Made by a program: the position numbers and the translations under genes | Shown: positions 43,610 through 52,938 of the stretch, piece after piece | How the letters are laid out: each line of letters begins with the position of its first letter | Numbering within the stretch: the first letter of the stretch is position 1 | Assembly (NCBI GenBank): GCA_963797475.1 | Contig: CAWCPR010000001.1 | Span: 1,860,001 to 1,924,000 of the forward strand | Length of the DNA: 64,000 nucleotides | Direction: 5' to 3' | DNA from: CAWCPR01 sp963797475 | GTDB taxonomy: Bacteria; Chloroflexota; Anaerolineae; Anaerolineales; UBA4823 | Notes under the pieces: generated by a model | Told to the model about the DNA's origin: nothing | The model's database searches: none | What the model saw: the letters and a program-made list of their open reading frames with translations, nothing else

Positions 43610-44548
43610 TCAGTTAGTTTCTTCTTTTTCATTTAATCTTGGCACAACCATCCGGATGGCGCCTGGCGCCAGTCGAATCTCCACCGGGGTTTGCCCGATA
43701 ACTTCGCCATCCGCCTGCACCGGAAGGGGTTCGCCTTGTGTGCCCAGGCGAATGCGCTCCTTCACCGTCAGATCTCGCAGATCGGTCTTGCGCTGGTCGG
43801 GATCGATGAGCAGATCCCAGGCCAGGCGGACGAACTCTGCCGGTTTGCTGGCTGTCAGGATATTGACTTCCAACCGGCTGTCGTAAAAACCAGGCCGTGC
43901 CCCAAACAGGTAGGGGGGCTCTTTGAAAATCTGCCCGTTCGCTACCAACACTTCGATAGCGCGCACTTGAAACCGGTGGCCATCCAGCTCCAGGTCAAAA
44001 ACACTGGGTTCCCTCTGCGGGAGATCTTTTACCATGGTTTCCACGTATGCCAGCAGGCCCCTCTGTTGCTTGTCTTCCGGCCGGGTATTCTTCATGACGT
44101 GTGCGCTCATCCCCGCGCTGACGTTCAACACATAATACTTATCGCCGACCTGCATGGCGTCGATCTCTGCGACTTCGTAATCGCCGCCAAGGAGCTCGAT
44201 GCTCCCCTTGACCTGCAAGGGGATATTCATAGCCCGCGCCAGGCCATTACCCGTTCCGACCGGGATGATCGCCAGCGGGACGCCGGTCCCAATCAGTCCG
44301 TTTACCGCCGCGGCGACTGTGCCATCCCCCCCGGCAGCGATCACCAGGGAAGCGCCGCGTTCACAGGCCGCGTGCACGACCTGGGCCAGGTCTTCATCTC
44401 CGCTGGTCTCGTAGATTTCGTGTTCACAGCCCAGCTTCTGGCAAAGCTCTCCTAAGGCCAGGTGGACCGCTTCACCGTCGGCGTTACCGGAAGCCGGGTT
44501 CATGATCACGTATAGCGATTGCCAGGTTGCCTTAATTTCAGCAGTCAT
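43610..44548 (-). CDS. Diacylglycerol/sphingosine-kinase-family lipid kinase
   Basis: A 312-residue DAGK-catalytic-domain protein (YegS/BmrU type). The ATP-binding loop GGDGTVAAAVNGL and the N-terminal NPASG motif are intact, with IPVGTGNGLARAMNIP after it. Such enzymes phosphorylate diacylglycerol, phosphatidylglycerol or sphingoid lipids at the membrane face of the cytoplasm. A GAGGGCAG ribosome site precedes the ATG. A TATAAT on the minus strand at 44605-44610 is a likely -10 for this gene. It heads the lipid kinase - hydrolase - beta-helix group. Confidence 0.88.
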   Translation of the reverse strand: MTAEIKATWQSLYVIMNPASGNADGEAVHLALGELCQKLGCEHEIYETSGDEDLAQVVHAACERGASLVIAAGGDGTVAAAVNGLIGTGVPLAIIPVGTGNGLARAMNIPLQVKGSIELLGGDYEVAEIDAMQVGDKYYVLNVSAGMSAHVMKNTRPEDKQQRGLLAYVETMVKDLPQREPSVFDLELDGHRFQVRAIEVLVANGQIFKEPPYLFGARPGFYDSRLEVNILTASKPAEFVRLAWDLLIDPDQRKTDLRDLTVKERIRLGTQGEPLPVQADGEVIGQTPVEIRLAPGAIRMVVPRLNEKEETN

Positions 44549-44604
44549 CTGCCCTCTGCTTATGCTTTGGATTGCTTCCCAGCCATGCTTTCCCTCTGCC
44601 GGAC

Positions 44605-44610
44605 ATTATA
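44605..44610 (-). promoter_or_regulatory. -10 box of the lipid-kinase operon
   Basis: TATAAT on the minus strand, about 57 bases before the ATG at 44548. The -35 region is weak. Confidence 0.4.
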
Positions 44611-44640
44611 AAGCATAATAAAGGCTCTTCAGGAAATACA

Positions 44641-44658
44641 GTGAGAGGGGTATCTCAC
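44641..44658. other. Hairpin in the divergent gap between lipid-kinase and GH13 genes
   Basis: GTGAGA pairs with TCTCAC around GGGGTA. It lies midway between the two opposing -10 boxes, so it could be an operator or a chance stem. The rest of the 301-base gap (44549-44849) holds only the two promoters. Confidence 0.3.
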
Positions 44659-44715
44659 CCCATCATAAAGCTGCATGTGGTTCCCAGCCGCCCTATAAAA
44701 TCCGCATCCAGGCAT

Positions 44716-44721
44716 TATAAT
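44716..44721 (+). promoter_or_regulatory. -10 box of the GH13 gene
   Basis: TATAAT about 130 bases before the ATG at 44850, pointing away from the lipid-kinase promoter. No consensus -35 box is seen. Confidence 0.4.
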
Positions 44722-44849
44722 GGTGCAACTCGGCCGAACCAGTCCGTTTCGCTTCGGCCTCTAGAGGGGGCATAGCGCAGCGCCAAACCCAACGCATTAG
44801 GGCAACGCAATCCGCAGATTACAAGTGTGATCACAAAGGAGGGTTATCA

Positions 44850-46730
44850 ATGGTTGAGAAAAGTATTGAAGAACTGGATCTACGCAGCCTGACCCAGCGA
44901 TCTTTTACCCCTTCCCCGGCAGCCTGGGAGGACCAGGTGCTGTATTTCCTGATGCTCGACCGCTTTTCCGATGGGAACGAGCGGGATTATTTGGATAACC
45001 AGGGCCAGCCGGTGAGCTCCGGCTCAACGCCTGCCTTTCAACCAGGCGACGAAGGCATCGCCGTGCAGAACGACGCCGAGGCGGCGCGCTGGCGCGAAGC
45101 AGGCGCCCATTGGGTGGGCGGCACACTCCAGGGCCTTGCCAGCAAAATCGGTTACTTAAAGCGCCTGGGGGTAACAGCCCTGTGGGTCAGCCCCATTTTC
45201 AAGCAAGTCATTTACCAGGATACCTACCATGGCTATGGCATTCAAAATTTCCTGGATGTGGATCCTCATTTCGGCAGCCGGGAAGACCTGAGAGAATTGG
45301 TCCGCAGCGCCCACGAACACGGCATCTACGTAATTCTGGACATCATCCTGAACCACTCCGGCAACGTTTTTAGCTACAGCCCCGACCGTTACTGGACCCA
45401 AGACCCGGGCAGCGGCCAGTGGTATCTCGAGGCGCGTTGGGATGGAAACCCCTATCCAGTGGCCGGCTTTCATGACCCTGGCGGCCAGCCCAGCCTGCCT
45501 TTCTCAAAGATCGATCTGCAAAGCTTGCCGCAAGCCTGGCCGCATGGCGCCATCTGGCCTGCCGAGTTCCAGGACCCGGCGAGCTACAGCGCCAAAGGTC
45601 ACATCACAAATTGGGATTACGATCCCGAGTATTTGCAGGGCGACTTTTTCGATTTGAAAGATATCAGCATGGGCAGCGGGTCCGTGGACGACTACCGCCC
45701 GGCGCCTTCACTCTGGGCTTTGTGCGATATTTATAAGTTCTGGATCGCTTACGCCGATATCGACGGCTTTCGCGTCGACACGGTCAAGCATATGGACCCC
45801 GGCGCAACGCGCTTGTTCACCTCGGTAATTCACGAGTTTACCCAAAGGATCGGCAAAGAGAACTTCTACTTGATCGGCGAGATCACCGGCGGCAGGGAAC
45901 GGGCTTTCAACACCCTGGAGATCACCGGGCTAGACGCGGCCCTGGGCATCGACGATATCCCCGACCGTCTCGAATACCTGGCGAAGGGTTACCGCAACCC
46001 GGTAGAATATTTCGACCTGTTCCGCAATTCAACCCTGGTCCAGAAAGAATCGCACATCTGGTTTCGCAACAAGGTCGTCACCCTTTTCGACGATCACGAC
46101 CAGGTGCGCAAAGGGGGACACAAAGCCCGCTTCTGCGCCGGGGACCCGGCCTGGCGCAAGCTGCTCTTAAACGTCCTGGCCATCAACACATCCACCCTGG
46201 GAATCCCGTGCATTTATTACGGCACGGAACAGGCATTCGATGGCGAGGGCGATAACGACCGTTATATCCGCGAGTCCATGTTCGGCGGGGAGTTCGGCGC
46301 TTTCCGCACACGCCAGCGCCACTTTTTCAACGAAGATCAACCCGTTTACAAAACGCTGGCAGACATCCTGGCGGTGCGCAAGCAGAAAATCGCCCTGCGC
46401 CGCGGCCGGCAGTACCTGCGTGAGATTTCCGGCGACGGGCAGAACTTCGGCCTTCCATCCATCTTAGGCGAGCGGATGCGCTCGGTGGTTCCCTGGTCGC
46501 GCAGTTTTGACGATGAGAACCTGCTCCTGGCGATCAACACCGATCCTGACCAGGCGCGCACTGCCTGGGTCGACCTGGACGCCAACGCGAACCCTGCAGG
46601 CAAACGCCTGACTTGTATCTTTGCGACCACGCCGGATCAAATCGGGCACGAAGGGACTGTTCAAGAATCGGGTGACCGCCGGCTGGTCAACTTGACCGTA
46701 CCGGCGGCCGGTTTTGTCATCTATGAATGA
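44850..46730 (+). CDS. GH13-family alpha-amylase-type glycoside hydrolase
   Basis: A 626-residue (beta/alpha)8 enzyme of family GH13, without a signal peptide, so cytoplasmic. The conserved regions are YVILDIILNHSG (region I), DGFRVDTVKH (region II, nucleophile Asp about residue 308), LIGEITG (region III, acid/base Glu about 344) and TLFDDHDQ (region IV, Asp about 416). A C-terminal beta domain ends with LTVPAAGFVIYE. It acts on alpha-glucans or alpha-glucosides; the exact bond cannot be told from sequence. AAGGAGG precedes the ATG. It is a single gene with its own -10 box. Confidence 0.92.
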   Translation: MVEKSIEELDLRSLTQRSFTPSPAAWEDQVLYFLMLDRFSDGNERDYLDNQGQPVSSGSTPAFQPGDEGIAVQNDAEAARWREAGAHWVGGTLQGLASKIGYLKRLGVTALWVSPIFKQVIYQDTYHGYGIQNFLDVDPHFGSREDLRELVRSAHEHGIYVILDIILNHSGNVFSYSPDRYWTQDPGSGQWYLEARWDGNPYPVAGFHDPGGQPSLPFSKIDLQSLPQAWPHGAIWPAEFQDPASYSAKGHITNWDYDPEYLQGDFFDLKDISMGSGSVDDYRPAPSLWALCDIYKFWIAYADIDGFRVDTVKHMDPGATRLFTSVIHEFTQRIGKENFYLIGEITGGRERAFNTLEITGLDAALGIDDIPDRLEYLAKGYRNPVEYFDLFRNSTLVQKESHIWFRNKVVTLFDDHDQVRKGGHKARFCAGDPAWRKLLLNVLAINTSTLGIPCIYYGTEQAFDGEGDNDRYIRESMFGGEFGAFRTRQRHFFNEDQPVYKTLADILAVRKQKIALRRGRQYLREISGDGQNFGLPSILGERMRSVVPWSRSFDDENLLLAINTDPDQARTAWVDLDANANPAGKRLTCIFATTPDQIGHEGTVQESGDRRLVNLTVPAAGFVIYE

Positions 46731-47007
46731 TCGCTTAATACTCAGCCTTTCCCGCCAGGGAGTTAAGCCAGGCGCAGCGAACCTTACAATTCTGAAAACG
46801 CAGCCTATCTTACAGCGATGATGGGTGGCCTCCCGTCCCTGAGTGTTTTAATAAACCCTTGATCCATGGGTAAATTTGACAGGCGCGCCGCTCAGCAGCG
46901 TCCGGCCCAGAAAAATCAAGCCTGAGATCCCTTTACCCGACCATCACTCGGGTTGTCAACGGATGAAATTACCGCTTCGAGCAGGACAGGCTTTTTAAAG
47001 GTGCGTA

Positions 47008-50000
47008 TTGCAGACCGACAACCTCCCCCCGCCATTCCGGAAAGCAGCAACAAATCCGGTCAATAAAAGACGGCTGAATAACTCAAAATTGGAGCCGGTG
47101 AATACGGTGACGCGGTCCCAGGCGCTTCTACTTGCTCTGAGCCAGGTTTCAACCTCCCTCGAGATCACTTACGATCCCCTGGTGGTTATGGAAACGGTTG
47201 GGACTGAGCTGCGCCAACTGAAGCTCACCTGCTTTTTCGCGGATAAAGAGCCGGGCGGGGGTGAATTATCCATCAGCTATCTCTCGATCTCGAAGAAGCT
47301 GATCAAATCCCTGGAAAAGCTGACCGGTCTCCGGCTCAAAGAATACAAAATCCCCTCCGGGGTGGCGACGATTCGCCCCGTCGTTCAGGAAGGGGAAACG
47401 GTTTTTATCCCGGACGCATTTACCGCCGCCGCCGATTTCCTGTCCAAAATCCCAAGCGGCATCCTGGGACGGGTATTTCATTTTATAGGCTTACCTCCCG
47501 GGAAGCCTGCCGTCTACGCGCCTCTGGTTGTAGAACAACAAGTGGTGGGGCTGTTTGGCGTGTGGGGCGCCGGTTTACACGAAACAGACCTGCCAGCTAT
47601 ATCGATATTCGCAAACCAGGTGTCGCTGGCCTTACGCAACGCTCGTCTCTACGAACAGGCTCGCCAGCGAACGGTGGACCTGACTCGCGCCAATACACTG
47701 ATCGCGGCCTTAAGCCAGGTGGCTTCTCAACTGGAGGCCTCTCGAGATCCCGAATTGGTGTTCGAGACCCTGGGAAGTGGATTGCGCACCCTGGACCTGC
47801 ACAGCATAATTACCGACCTGGTTCCTGGGAATCCCCACTTAATCCTGCGCCAAACCTCCTTAATGCCTGAAGCGATCGCCCTGGCGGAGCGGATTGCCGG
47901 AGTCCGTGTGAAGGATTTACAGCTTTCTCTTGAATCCATCCAGGCCACTGAGGTAATTAACGAGCTGCGCCCGGTCATCATCCAGGATATCCCTTCCATC
48001 GTAAAGCGGCTTTTCCCCTGGATGTCTCCATTCGCCATAGATCAAGTTTTTCACTTGCCCGGACTAAGCAAGGATGCCAGGGCCATTCACCTGCCACTGG
48101 TGATAGAAGGCAGAGTCCACGGGATCTTATCGATCTTGGGGGAAAACCTGGGGGAGAGCGATATCCCCACCCTTTCGCTGTTCACCCGGCAGGTAGGGAG
48201 CGCCTTGGAGAACGCCCGTTTGTTTCAGCAGGCGCAAAGCGAGCTGCTCGAACGCACCCTCATCCAGGAAACGCTGCAGCAGTCCCGCCGGGACTTGCAG
48301 CAGCGGGCCGAGGAACTGGCTACGATGGTGGAGCTGGCCAAGGTCGCCACCTCCACCCTGGACCTCCAAGAAGTGCTCGAAACCGTGATAAAAACGCTGT
48401 CTCAGGTGACGAATGCGGGTGGGGTTACTCTATCCCGCTGGAACGAGGGCGCTGAGATCCTGGAAACCTGGGTGCAGAAACGTGTTGACGGGCTGAATAT
48501 CAATGACCTGCCGCTCACCTATTCGCTGGCAGAATATCCGGCCAGCCGGCGCGTGCTGGAAAGCCGCCAGCCGTTGACCGTTTACATTGACGACCCCGAG
48601 GCTGACCCGGCCGAAGTGAGTTTGATGCAATCGATAGGGGCGGGATCTTTGTTAATGCTGCCGCTGGCCAAAGGCGAGGCTGTAATTGGCCTGGTGGAGA
48701 TTGACGACTGCAAGATAAGAGAGTTCAGCGAGGATGAAATTCGCCTTTGCCAGGCCATCGCCCAACAGGCGGCCCTGGCAATAGAGAACGCGCGCCTGCA
48801 CGCCGAGACGGAAGTCCAGCTCAACCGCCAGACGGTGCTGCGGCAGGTAGCGGACGTGATCTACGCCAGCCTGGATCACCAGGACGTGCTCACGCGACTG
48901 GCAGAACAATTTGCCACCGCGATCGACGTAACCAGCGTTTATATCTCTACCTATGAGCACAGCACATCGACTTCGACGGTTATCGCCGAATATATCAGCC
49001 CGTTCGCTGCAAGCGCAGAGAAAGCTTCACATCTCGATATTTCCTACACATTCCCCGAAGACGACGACTTTCTCAAAGCCACACAGATCAAACAATACCA
49101 TTGGGATGATCCCAGCGGGCCTTTAATCGAGCGCCAGCATCTGCAGCAGTATGGCTGCCAGTCCGTCATGATGGTACCCTTGCAGATCAGGGGGCAGATC
49201 TCCAAATTCATAGAATTATGGGAGAGCCGCAACCGCCGCACTTTCACACCGGAAGAACAAAGACTTTGCCAGGAAATCGCCCAGCAGGCCGCCATAGCGA
49301 TCGACAATGCCGCTTTGTACAATGAGGCTCAACAGCGGCTTCGCGAGCAAACGGTAATCAATGAGGCCTCCGAGATCATCCTCGACAGCCTGGATCTAAC
49401 CGAGGTGACCAGCCGCCTGACCGAACGTTTATGTTGGGCGATTGACGCGACCAGCGCATATTTCTGCATGTATGACTTGCAAGCCAAAAGCCTGTCTGTC
49501 ATCGCCGAACACATCAGCCCAAACGCCTCGCCCGAAGAGCTCAGGTCATCTTTGGGCAAGACCTATCCGGATGATAAGCTCATATATTACAACATTCTAC
49601 AAAAAAATACACTCGTGGTTGAACATGTCGATAACCCGCAGTTAACTTCGGCAAACTCGGACCCAACCCAGAAGGGCGGCGCGAAATCGATCCTGTATAT
49701 CCCTTTAAGCCGCCTTCAAAAAGACAGCCTGGGGGTCCTGGAAGTTTGGGAGACCCGCCGCAAACGCGAGTTTAGCTCCAACGAGCTGCGTTTATGCCAG
49801 GCGATCTCGCGCCAGGCTGTTATTGCCGTCGAAAAAGCCCGCTTGTATACCCAGGCGCAACAAGAGATCGATGACCGTAAACAGGCTCAATCACAGGTCA
49901 AACGCTCTGAGCAGGATTACCATGGCCTTTTTGAGAACGCGCACGACCCGATCATTATTTTCGATCCGGATGAGCTGCGAATTTTGGAAGTCAACCAACG

Positions 50001-51654
50001 GGCTTGCGAAATCTACGGTTTCAGCCGCCAGGAGTGGGTCGGCGCACGCCTGGATGCCCTGGGCCTGAATTATCAGGTGAGCGAACAATACCTGCAGCAG
50101 ATCCTGGAAACAGGCCGTTACTACAACTTCCAGACCATTCATAAACGGAAGAACGGTTTAGAAATGATCATGGAAGTAAATCTATCCCTGGTCCATTACC
50201 AGGGTCGCCAGGCGATTCAAAGCATCAACCGGGATGCCACCGAGCGCCTGCGCAGCGAAGAACGGCTGCGCCACGAAGCCTTTCACGACCGGCTTACCGG
50301 GCTGCCGAACCGGGCATTATTCCTTGACCGTCTTGAACGAGCAATTGTGCGCTACGAGCGCAGCCAGGACCCAAAGTTTGCGGTGATCTTCCTGGACCTG
50401 GACCGCTTTAAGAACGTCAACGACTCCAAAGGTCATTCGGTCGGAGACACGCTGTTGGTTGAGGTTGCCATGCGGCTGACCCACTGTGTCCGCAGCTTCG
50501 ATACCGTGGCGCGCCTGGGAGGCGATGAGTTCGTCATCCTCCTGGAAAACATTCACGATCTGGAAGAATCCACGGCAGTATGCGAACGAATTAAAGTGAA
50601 ACTGGGCCGGCCAATTGAGTTGGATGGGGATTTGGTGTTTACTTCAGCCAGCATCGGCGTGGTATTGAGCGACTCCGTATACCACACGCCCGGAGAGTAT
50701 TTGCGCGATGCGGATATCGCCATGTACAGCGCCAAGAATGGCGGCCGCGGCCGTTTTGAGGTTTTTGACGCCACGATGCGTGAGCGCATCATGCACCGCC
50801 TGGCGTTAGAGAGCGACTTGCGCCAGGCGATACAGCACCAGGAATTCATCCTGCAATATATGCCAATCGTAGCCCTGCCCGGAAGGCAAATCATGGGGTT
50901 TGAAGCGCTGGTTCGTTGGCAGCACCCCACGAAAGGCCTGGTGTTCCCCCTGGATTTTATCGAGATCGCCGAAGAAATCGGCATGATTATCCCCATTGGA
51001 TGGTGGGTCCTGCGGGAAGCCTGCTTGCAGTTAAATCAATGGCGGCAGCGTTTCAGGCTGGACCGCCAGTTGCGAATGAGCGTCAATCTCTCCGGGGAAC
51101 AACTCAGCCAACCCGACTTGGTCGAACAGGTGGGTTCCTCCCTGCTCCGGGCCGGCTTACCGGCTGAATGTTTGAGCCTGGAGGTCACCGAAAGCGCGCT
51201 GATCAAAGACATCCCGGTGGCGATTGCCTCCCTTTCGGATCTAAAGGGTCTGGGCATCTCCCTGCACCTGGACGACTTTGGCACAGGCTATTCTTCTTTG
51301 AGCTACCTGCAGCAATTCCCCATGGATGCGATCAAGATCGACCGGTCCTTTCTCCAAAAGGGAGAGCCGGCAGGGAACGCGCCCGACCTGCTCCGCACGA
51401 TTGTCTTAATGGGTCATGATTTGGGCCTGGAAGTGGTGGCAGAGGGAATCGAAACCGAGCAGCAAGCCCTGCGCGTCGCCGGATTAGGCTGTACCCAAGG
51501 GCAAGGCTTCCTCTTTTCACAGCCGATGGCGGCGGACGACGTAGAGGATTACCTGGCAGCGCGCTACAACCGGCGTGACGAGGGGGACTCAGGCCTGGGC
51601 GAAAATCTCTACGATCGCATGACACCCAACGGATTTAAAAAACTGCATAACTGA
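47008..51654 (+). CDS. Very large GAF/PAS/GGDEF/EAL sensory protein
   Basis: A 1548-residue cytoplasmic c-di-GMP enzyme. Reading in order: about five GAF-like units (roughly residues 40-215, 230-405, 445-590, 605-765 and 780-945, each with the ...IAQQAALAIENARL-type ending), joined by short coiled stretches; one PAS domain (about 965-1080); a GGDEF domain with an intact RLGGDEF (about 1170); and an EAL domain with EALVRW (about 1298), EVTES, DDFGTGYSS and VVAEGIE. Both catalytic halves look active, so the net action is unknown. The start is a TTG at 47008 (weak AAAGG); GTG at 47098 is another choice. It has no obvious neighbours, but a PilZ-like protein lies 7 kb upstream. Confidence 0.9.
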   Translation: MQTDNLPPPFRKAATNPVNKRRLNNSKLEPVNTVTRSQALLLALSQVSTSLEITYDPLVVMETVGTELRQLKLTCFFADKEPGGGELSISYLSISKKLIKSLEKLTGLRLKEYKIPSGVATIRPVVQEGETVFIPDAFTAAADFLSKIPSGILGRVFHFIGLPPGKPAVYAPLVVEQQVVGLFGVWGAGLHETDLPAISIFANQVSLALRNARLYEQARQRTVDLTRANTLIAALSQVASQLEASRDPELVFETLGSGLRTLDLHSIITDLVPGNPHLILRQTSLMPEAIALAERIAGVRVKDLQLSLESIQATEVINELRPVIIQDIPSIVKRLFPWMSPFAIDQVFHLPGLSKDARAIHLPLVIEGRVHGILSILGENLGESDIPTLSLFTRQVGSALENARLFQQAQSELLERTLIQETLQQSRRDLQQRAEELATMVELAKVATSTLDLQEVLETVIKTLSQVTNAGGVTLSRWNEGAEILETWVQKRVDGLNINDLPLTYSLAEYPASRRVLESRQPLTVYIDDPEADPAEVSLMQSIGAGSLLMLPLAKGEAVIGLVEIDDCKIREFSEDEIRLCQAIAQQAALAIENARLHAETEVQLNRQTVLRQVADVIYASLDHQDVLTRLAEQFATAIDVTSVYISTYEHSTSTSTVIAEYISPFAASAEKASHLDISYTFPEDDDFLKATQIKQYHWDDPSGPLIERQHLQQYGCQSVMMVPLQIRGQISKFIELWESRNRRTFTPEEQRLCQEIAQQAAIAIDNAALYNEAQQRLREQTVINEASEIILDSLDLTEVTSRLTERLCWAIDATSAYFCMYDLQAKSLSVIAEHISPNASPEELRSSLGKTYPDDKLIYYNILQKNTLVVEHVDNPQLTSANSDPTQKGGAKSILYIPLSRLQKDSLGVLEVWETRRKREFSSNELRLCQAISRQAVIAVEKARLYTQAQQEIDDRKQAQSQVKRSEQDYHGLFENAHDPIIIFDPDELRILEVNQRACEIYGFSRQEWVGARLDALGLNYQVSEQYLQQILETGRYYNFQTIHKRKNGLEMIMEVNLSLVHYQGRQAIQSINRDATERLRSEERLRHEAFHDRLTGLPNRALFLDRLERAIVRYERSQDPKFAVIFLDLDRFKNVNDSKGHSVGDTLLVEVAMRLTHCVRSFDTVARLGGDEFVILLENIHDLEESTAVCERIKVKLGRPIELDGDLVFTSASIGVVLSDSVYHTPGEYLRDADIAMYSAKNGGRGRFEVFDATMRERIMHRLALESDLRQAIQHQEFILQYMPIVALPGRQIMGFEALVRWQHPTKGLVFPLDFIEIAEEIGMIIPIGWWVLREACLQLNQWRQRFRLDRQLRMSVNLSGEQLSQPDLVEQVGSSLLRAGLPAECLSLEVTESALIKDIPVAIASLSDLKGLGISLHLDDFGTGYSSLSYLQQFPMDAIKIDRSFLQKGEPAGNAPDLLRTIVLMGHDLGLEVVAEGIETEQQALRVAGLGCTQGQGFLFSQPMAADDVEDYLAARYNRRDEGDSGLGENLYDRMTPNGFKKLHN

Positions 51655-51745
51655 ATCGTAGTATTTCGGTCAGCATTCGGGTAAAATCGCTGGCAGATCC
51701 ACCCGGCGAAGTTTTACAATAACGCTTGTTTTTGAGGATGAAGCG

Positions 51746-52936
51746 ATGCCTATCCCCACACCTTTCTACGCACGCACTGCCCCCTTGTGTGAAAGCCATG
51801 AATGGCGCGAATGGTCGGGCTACCTGGCTGCCTCGCTCTACGAGCCAATACACGACCGGGAATACTACGCCATTCGCAGCGCGGCCGCCTTGATCGACGT
51901 CTCGCCCCTCTTCAAATATGAAGTCCGCGGGCCAGACGCCTTACGCCTGGTCGACCGTATCATGACCGGCGATATCAGCCGTTGCGCGGTCGGACAAATG
52001 ATGTATTCCCCCTGGTGCGACGACGATGGCAAGGTCATTGACGACGGCACCATCGCCCGTTTAGCTGCGGACAGGTTCCGGATCACAGCCGCCGACCCCA
52101 ACCTGGCCTGGTTTCAAGACTGCGGCTACGGAATGCAGGTCGAGATCCAGGACGTCTCAGCGGAGCTGGCAGCGCTGGCCGTCCAGGGCCCGAATGCCCC
52201 TAAGATCTTGCAGCGCGTTCTGCAAGGGCTCGATTTAGAGACCTTGAAGTATTACCATTTAGCTCCGGCCCGCCTGGGGGAATTTTCGCTTGCAATCAGC
52301 CGCACGGGCTACACCGGGGACCTGGGATATGAGCTATGGGTCGCGCCCGAGAACGCGATCCCGCTCTGGGACAGTCTCATGGAGCACGGCGCAGCCTACG
52401 GGATCACGCCGGCTGGCATGCTGGCGCTGGACATCGCCCGCATCGAGGCCGGGTTGATCCTGATCCAGATCGACTACATTTCCGCCCGCCAGGCGCTGAT
52501 CCCCGGCCAAAAATCCTCGCCTTTCGAGATCGGGCTGGGCTGGGCGGTGGACCTTAAAAAGCCAGGATTCGTGGGGCGCCGGGCCCTGCTGGACGAACAC
52601 ACGCAGGGCTCAAAGTGGAAGCTGGTGGGCGTCGAGGTGGACTGGGAATCGCTGGAATCTTTGTACGCCAGGGTGGACCTGACGCCGCGCCTGGCTGGTC
52701 GCGCCTCGCGTTCGGCCGCGCCTATCTACAAAATCGACCGCCAAATCGGTCAAATGACCAGCCATACCTTTTCGCCAATGCTAAAAAAATATATCGGCAT
52801 CGCCAGCGTGGAAAGGGAATTCGCCGGATATGGCGCCGAGGTGGATGTGGAAGTGACCGTCGAATACACCCGCCGTAAAGCAAAAGCCCGGCTGGTGAAG
52901 CTGCCGTTCTTTAATCCCCCCAGAAAGCGAGCCTGA
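51746..52936 (+). CDS. Aminomethyltransferase (GcvT)-family protein
   Basis: A 396-residue protein of the GcvT/DMGDH-C family, which transfers one-carbon units to tetrahydrofolate. It carries the characteristic N-terminal part (EYYAIRSAAALIDVSPLFKYEVRGPDALRLVDRIMTGDI), VQGPNAPKIL, SRTGYTGDLGYELWV and the C-terminal GFVGRRALL. It is the kind of enzyme that takes a methyl or methylene group from a demethylation reaction. It is two bases before a tandem pair of FAD oxidoreductases, followed by a Rieske oxygenase, so it probably captures the carbon released by that cluster. GAGGATG precedes the ATG, with TACAAT at 51715 as a possible -10. Confidence 0.85.
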   Translation: MPIPTPFYARTAPLCESHEWREWSGYLAASLYEPIHDREYYAIRSAAALIDVSPLFKYEVRGPDALRLVDRIMTGDISRCAVGQMMYSPWCDDDGKVIDDGTIARLAADRFRITAADPNLAWFQDCGYGMQVEIQDVSAELAALAVQGPNAPKILQRVLQGLDLETLKYYHLAPARLGEFSLAISRTGYTGDLGYELWVAPENAIPLWDSLMEHGAAYGITPAGMLALDIARIEAGLILIQIDYISARQALIPGQKSSPFEIGLGWAVDLKKPGFVGRRALLDEHTQGSKWKLVGVEVDWESLESLYARVDLTPRLAGRASRSAAPIYKIDRQIGQMTSHTFSPMLKKYIGIASVEREFAGYGAEVDVEVTVEYTRRKAKARLVKLPFFNPPRKRA

Positions 52937-52938
52937 AA

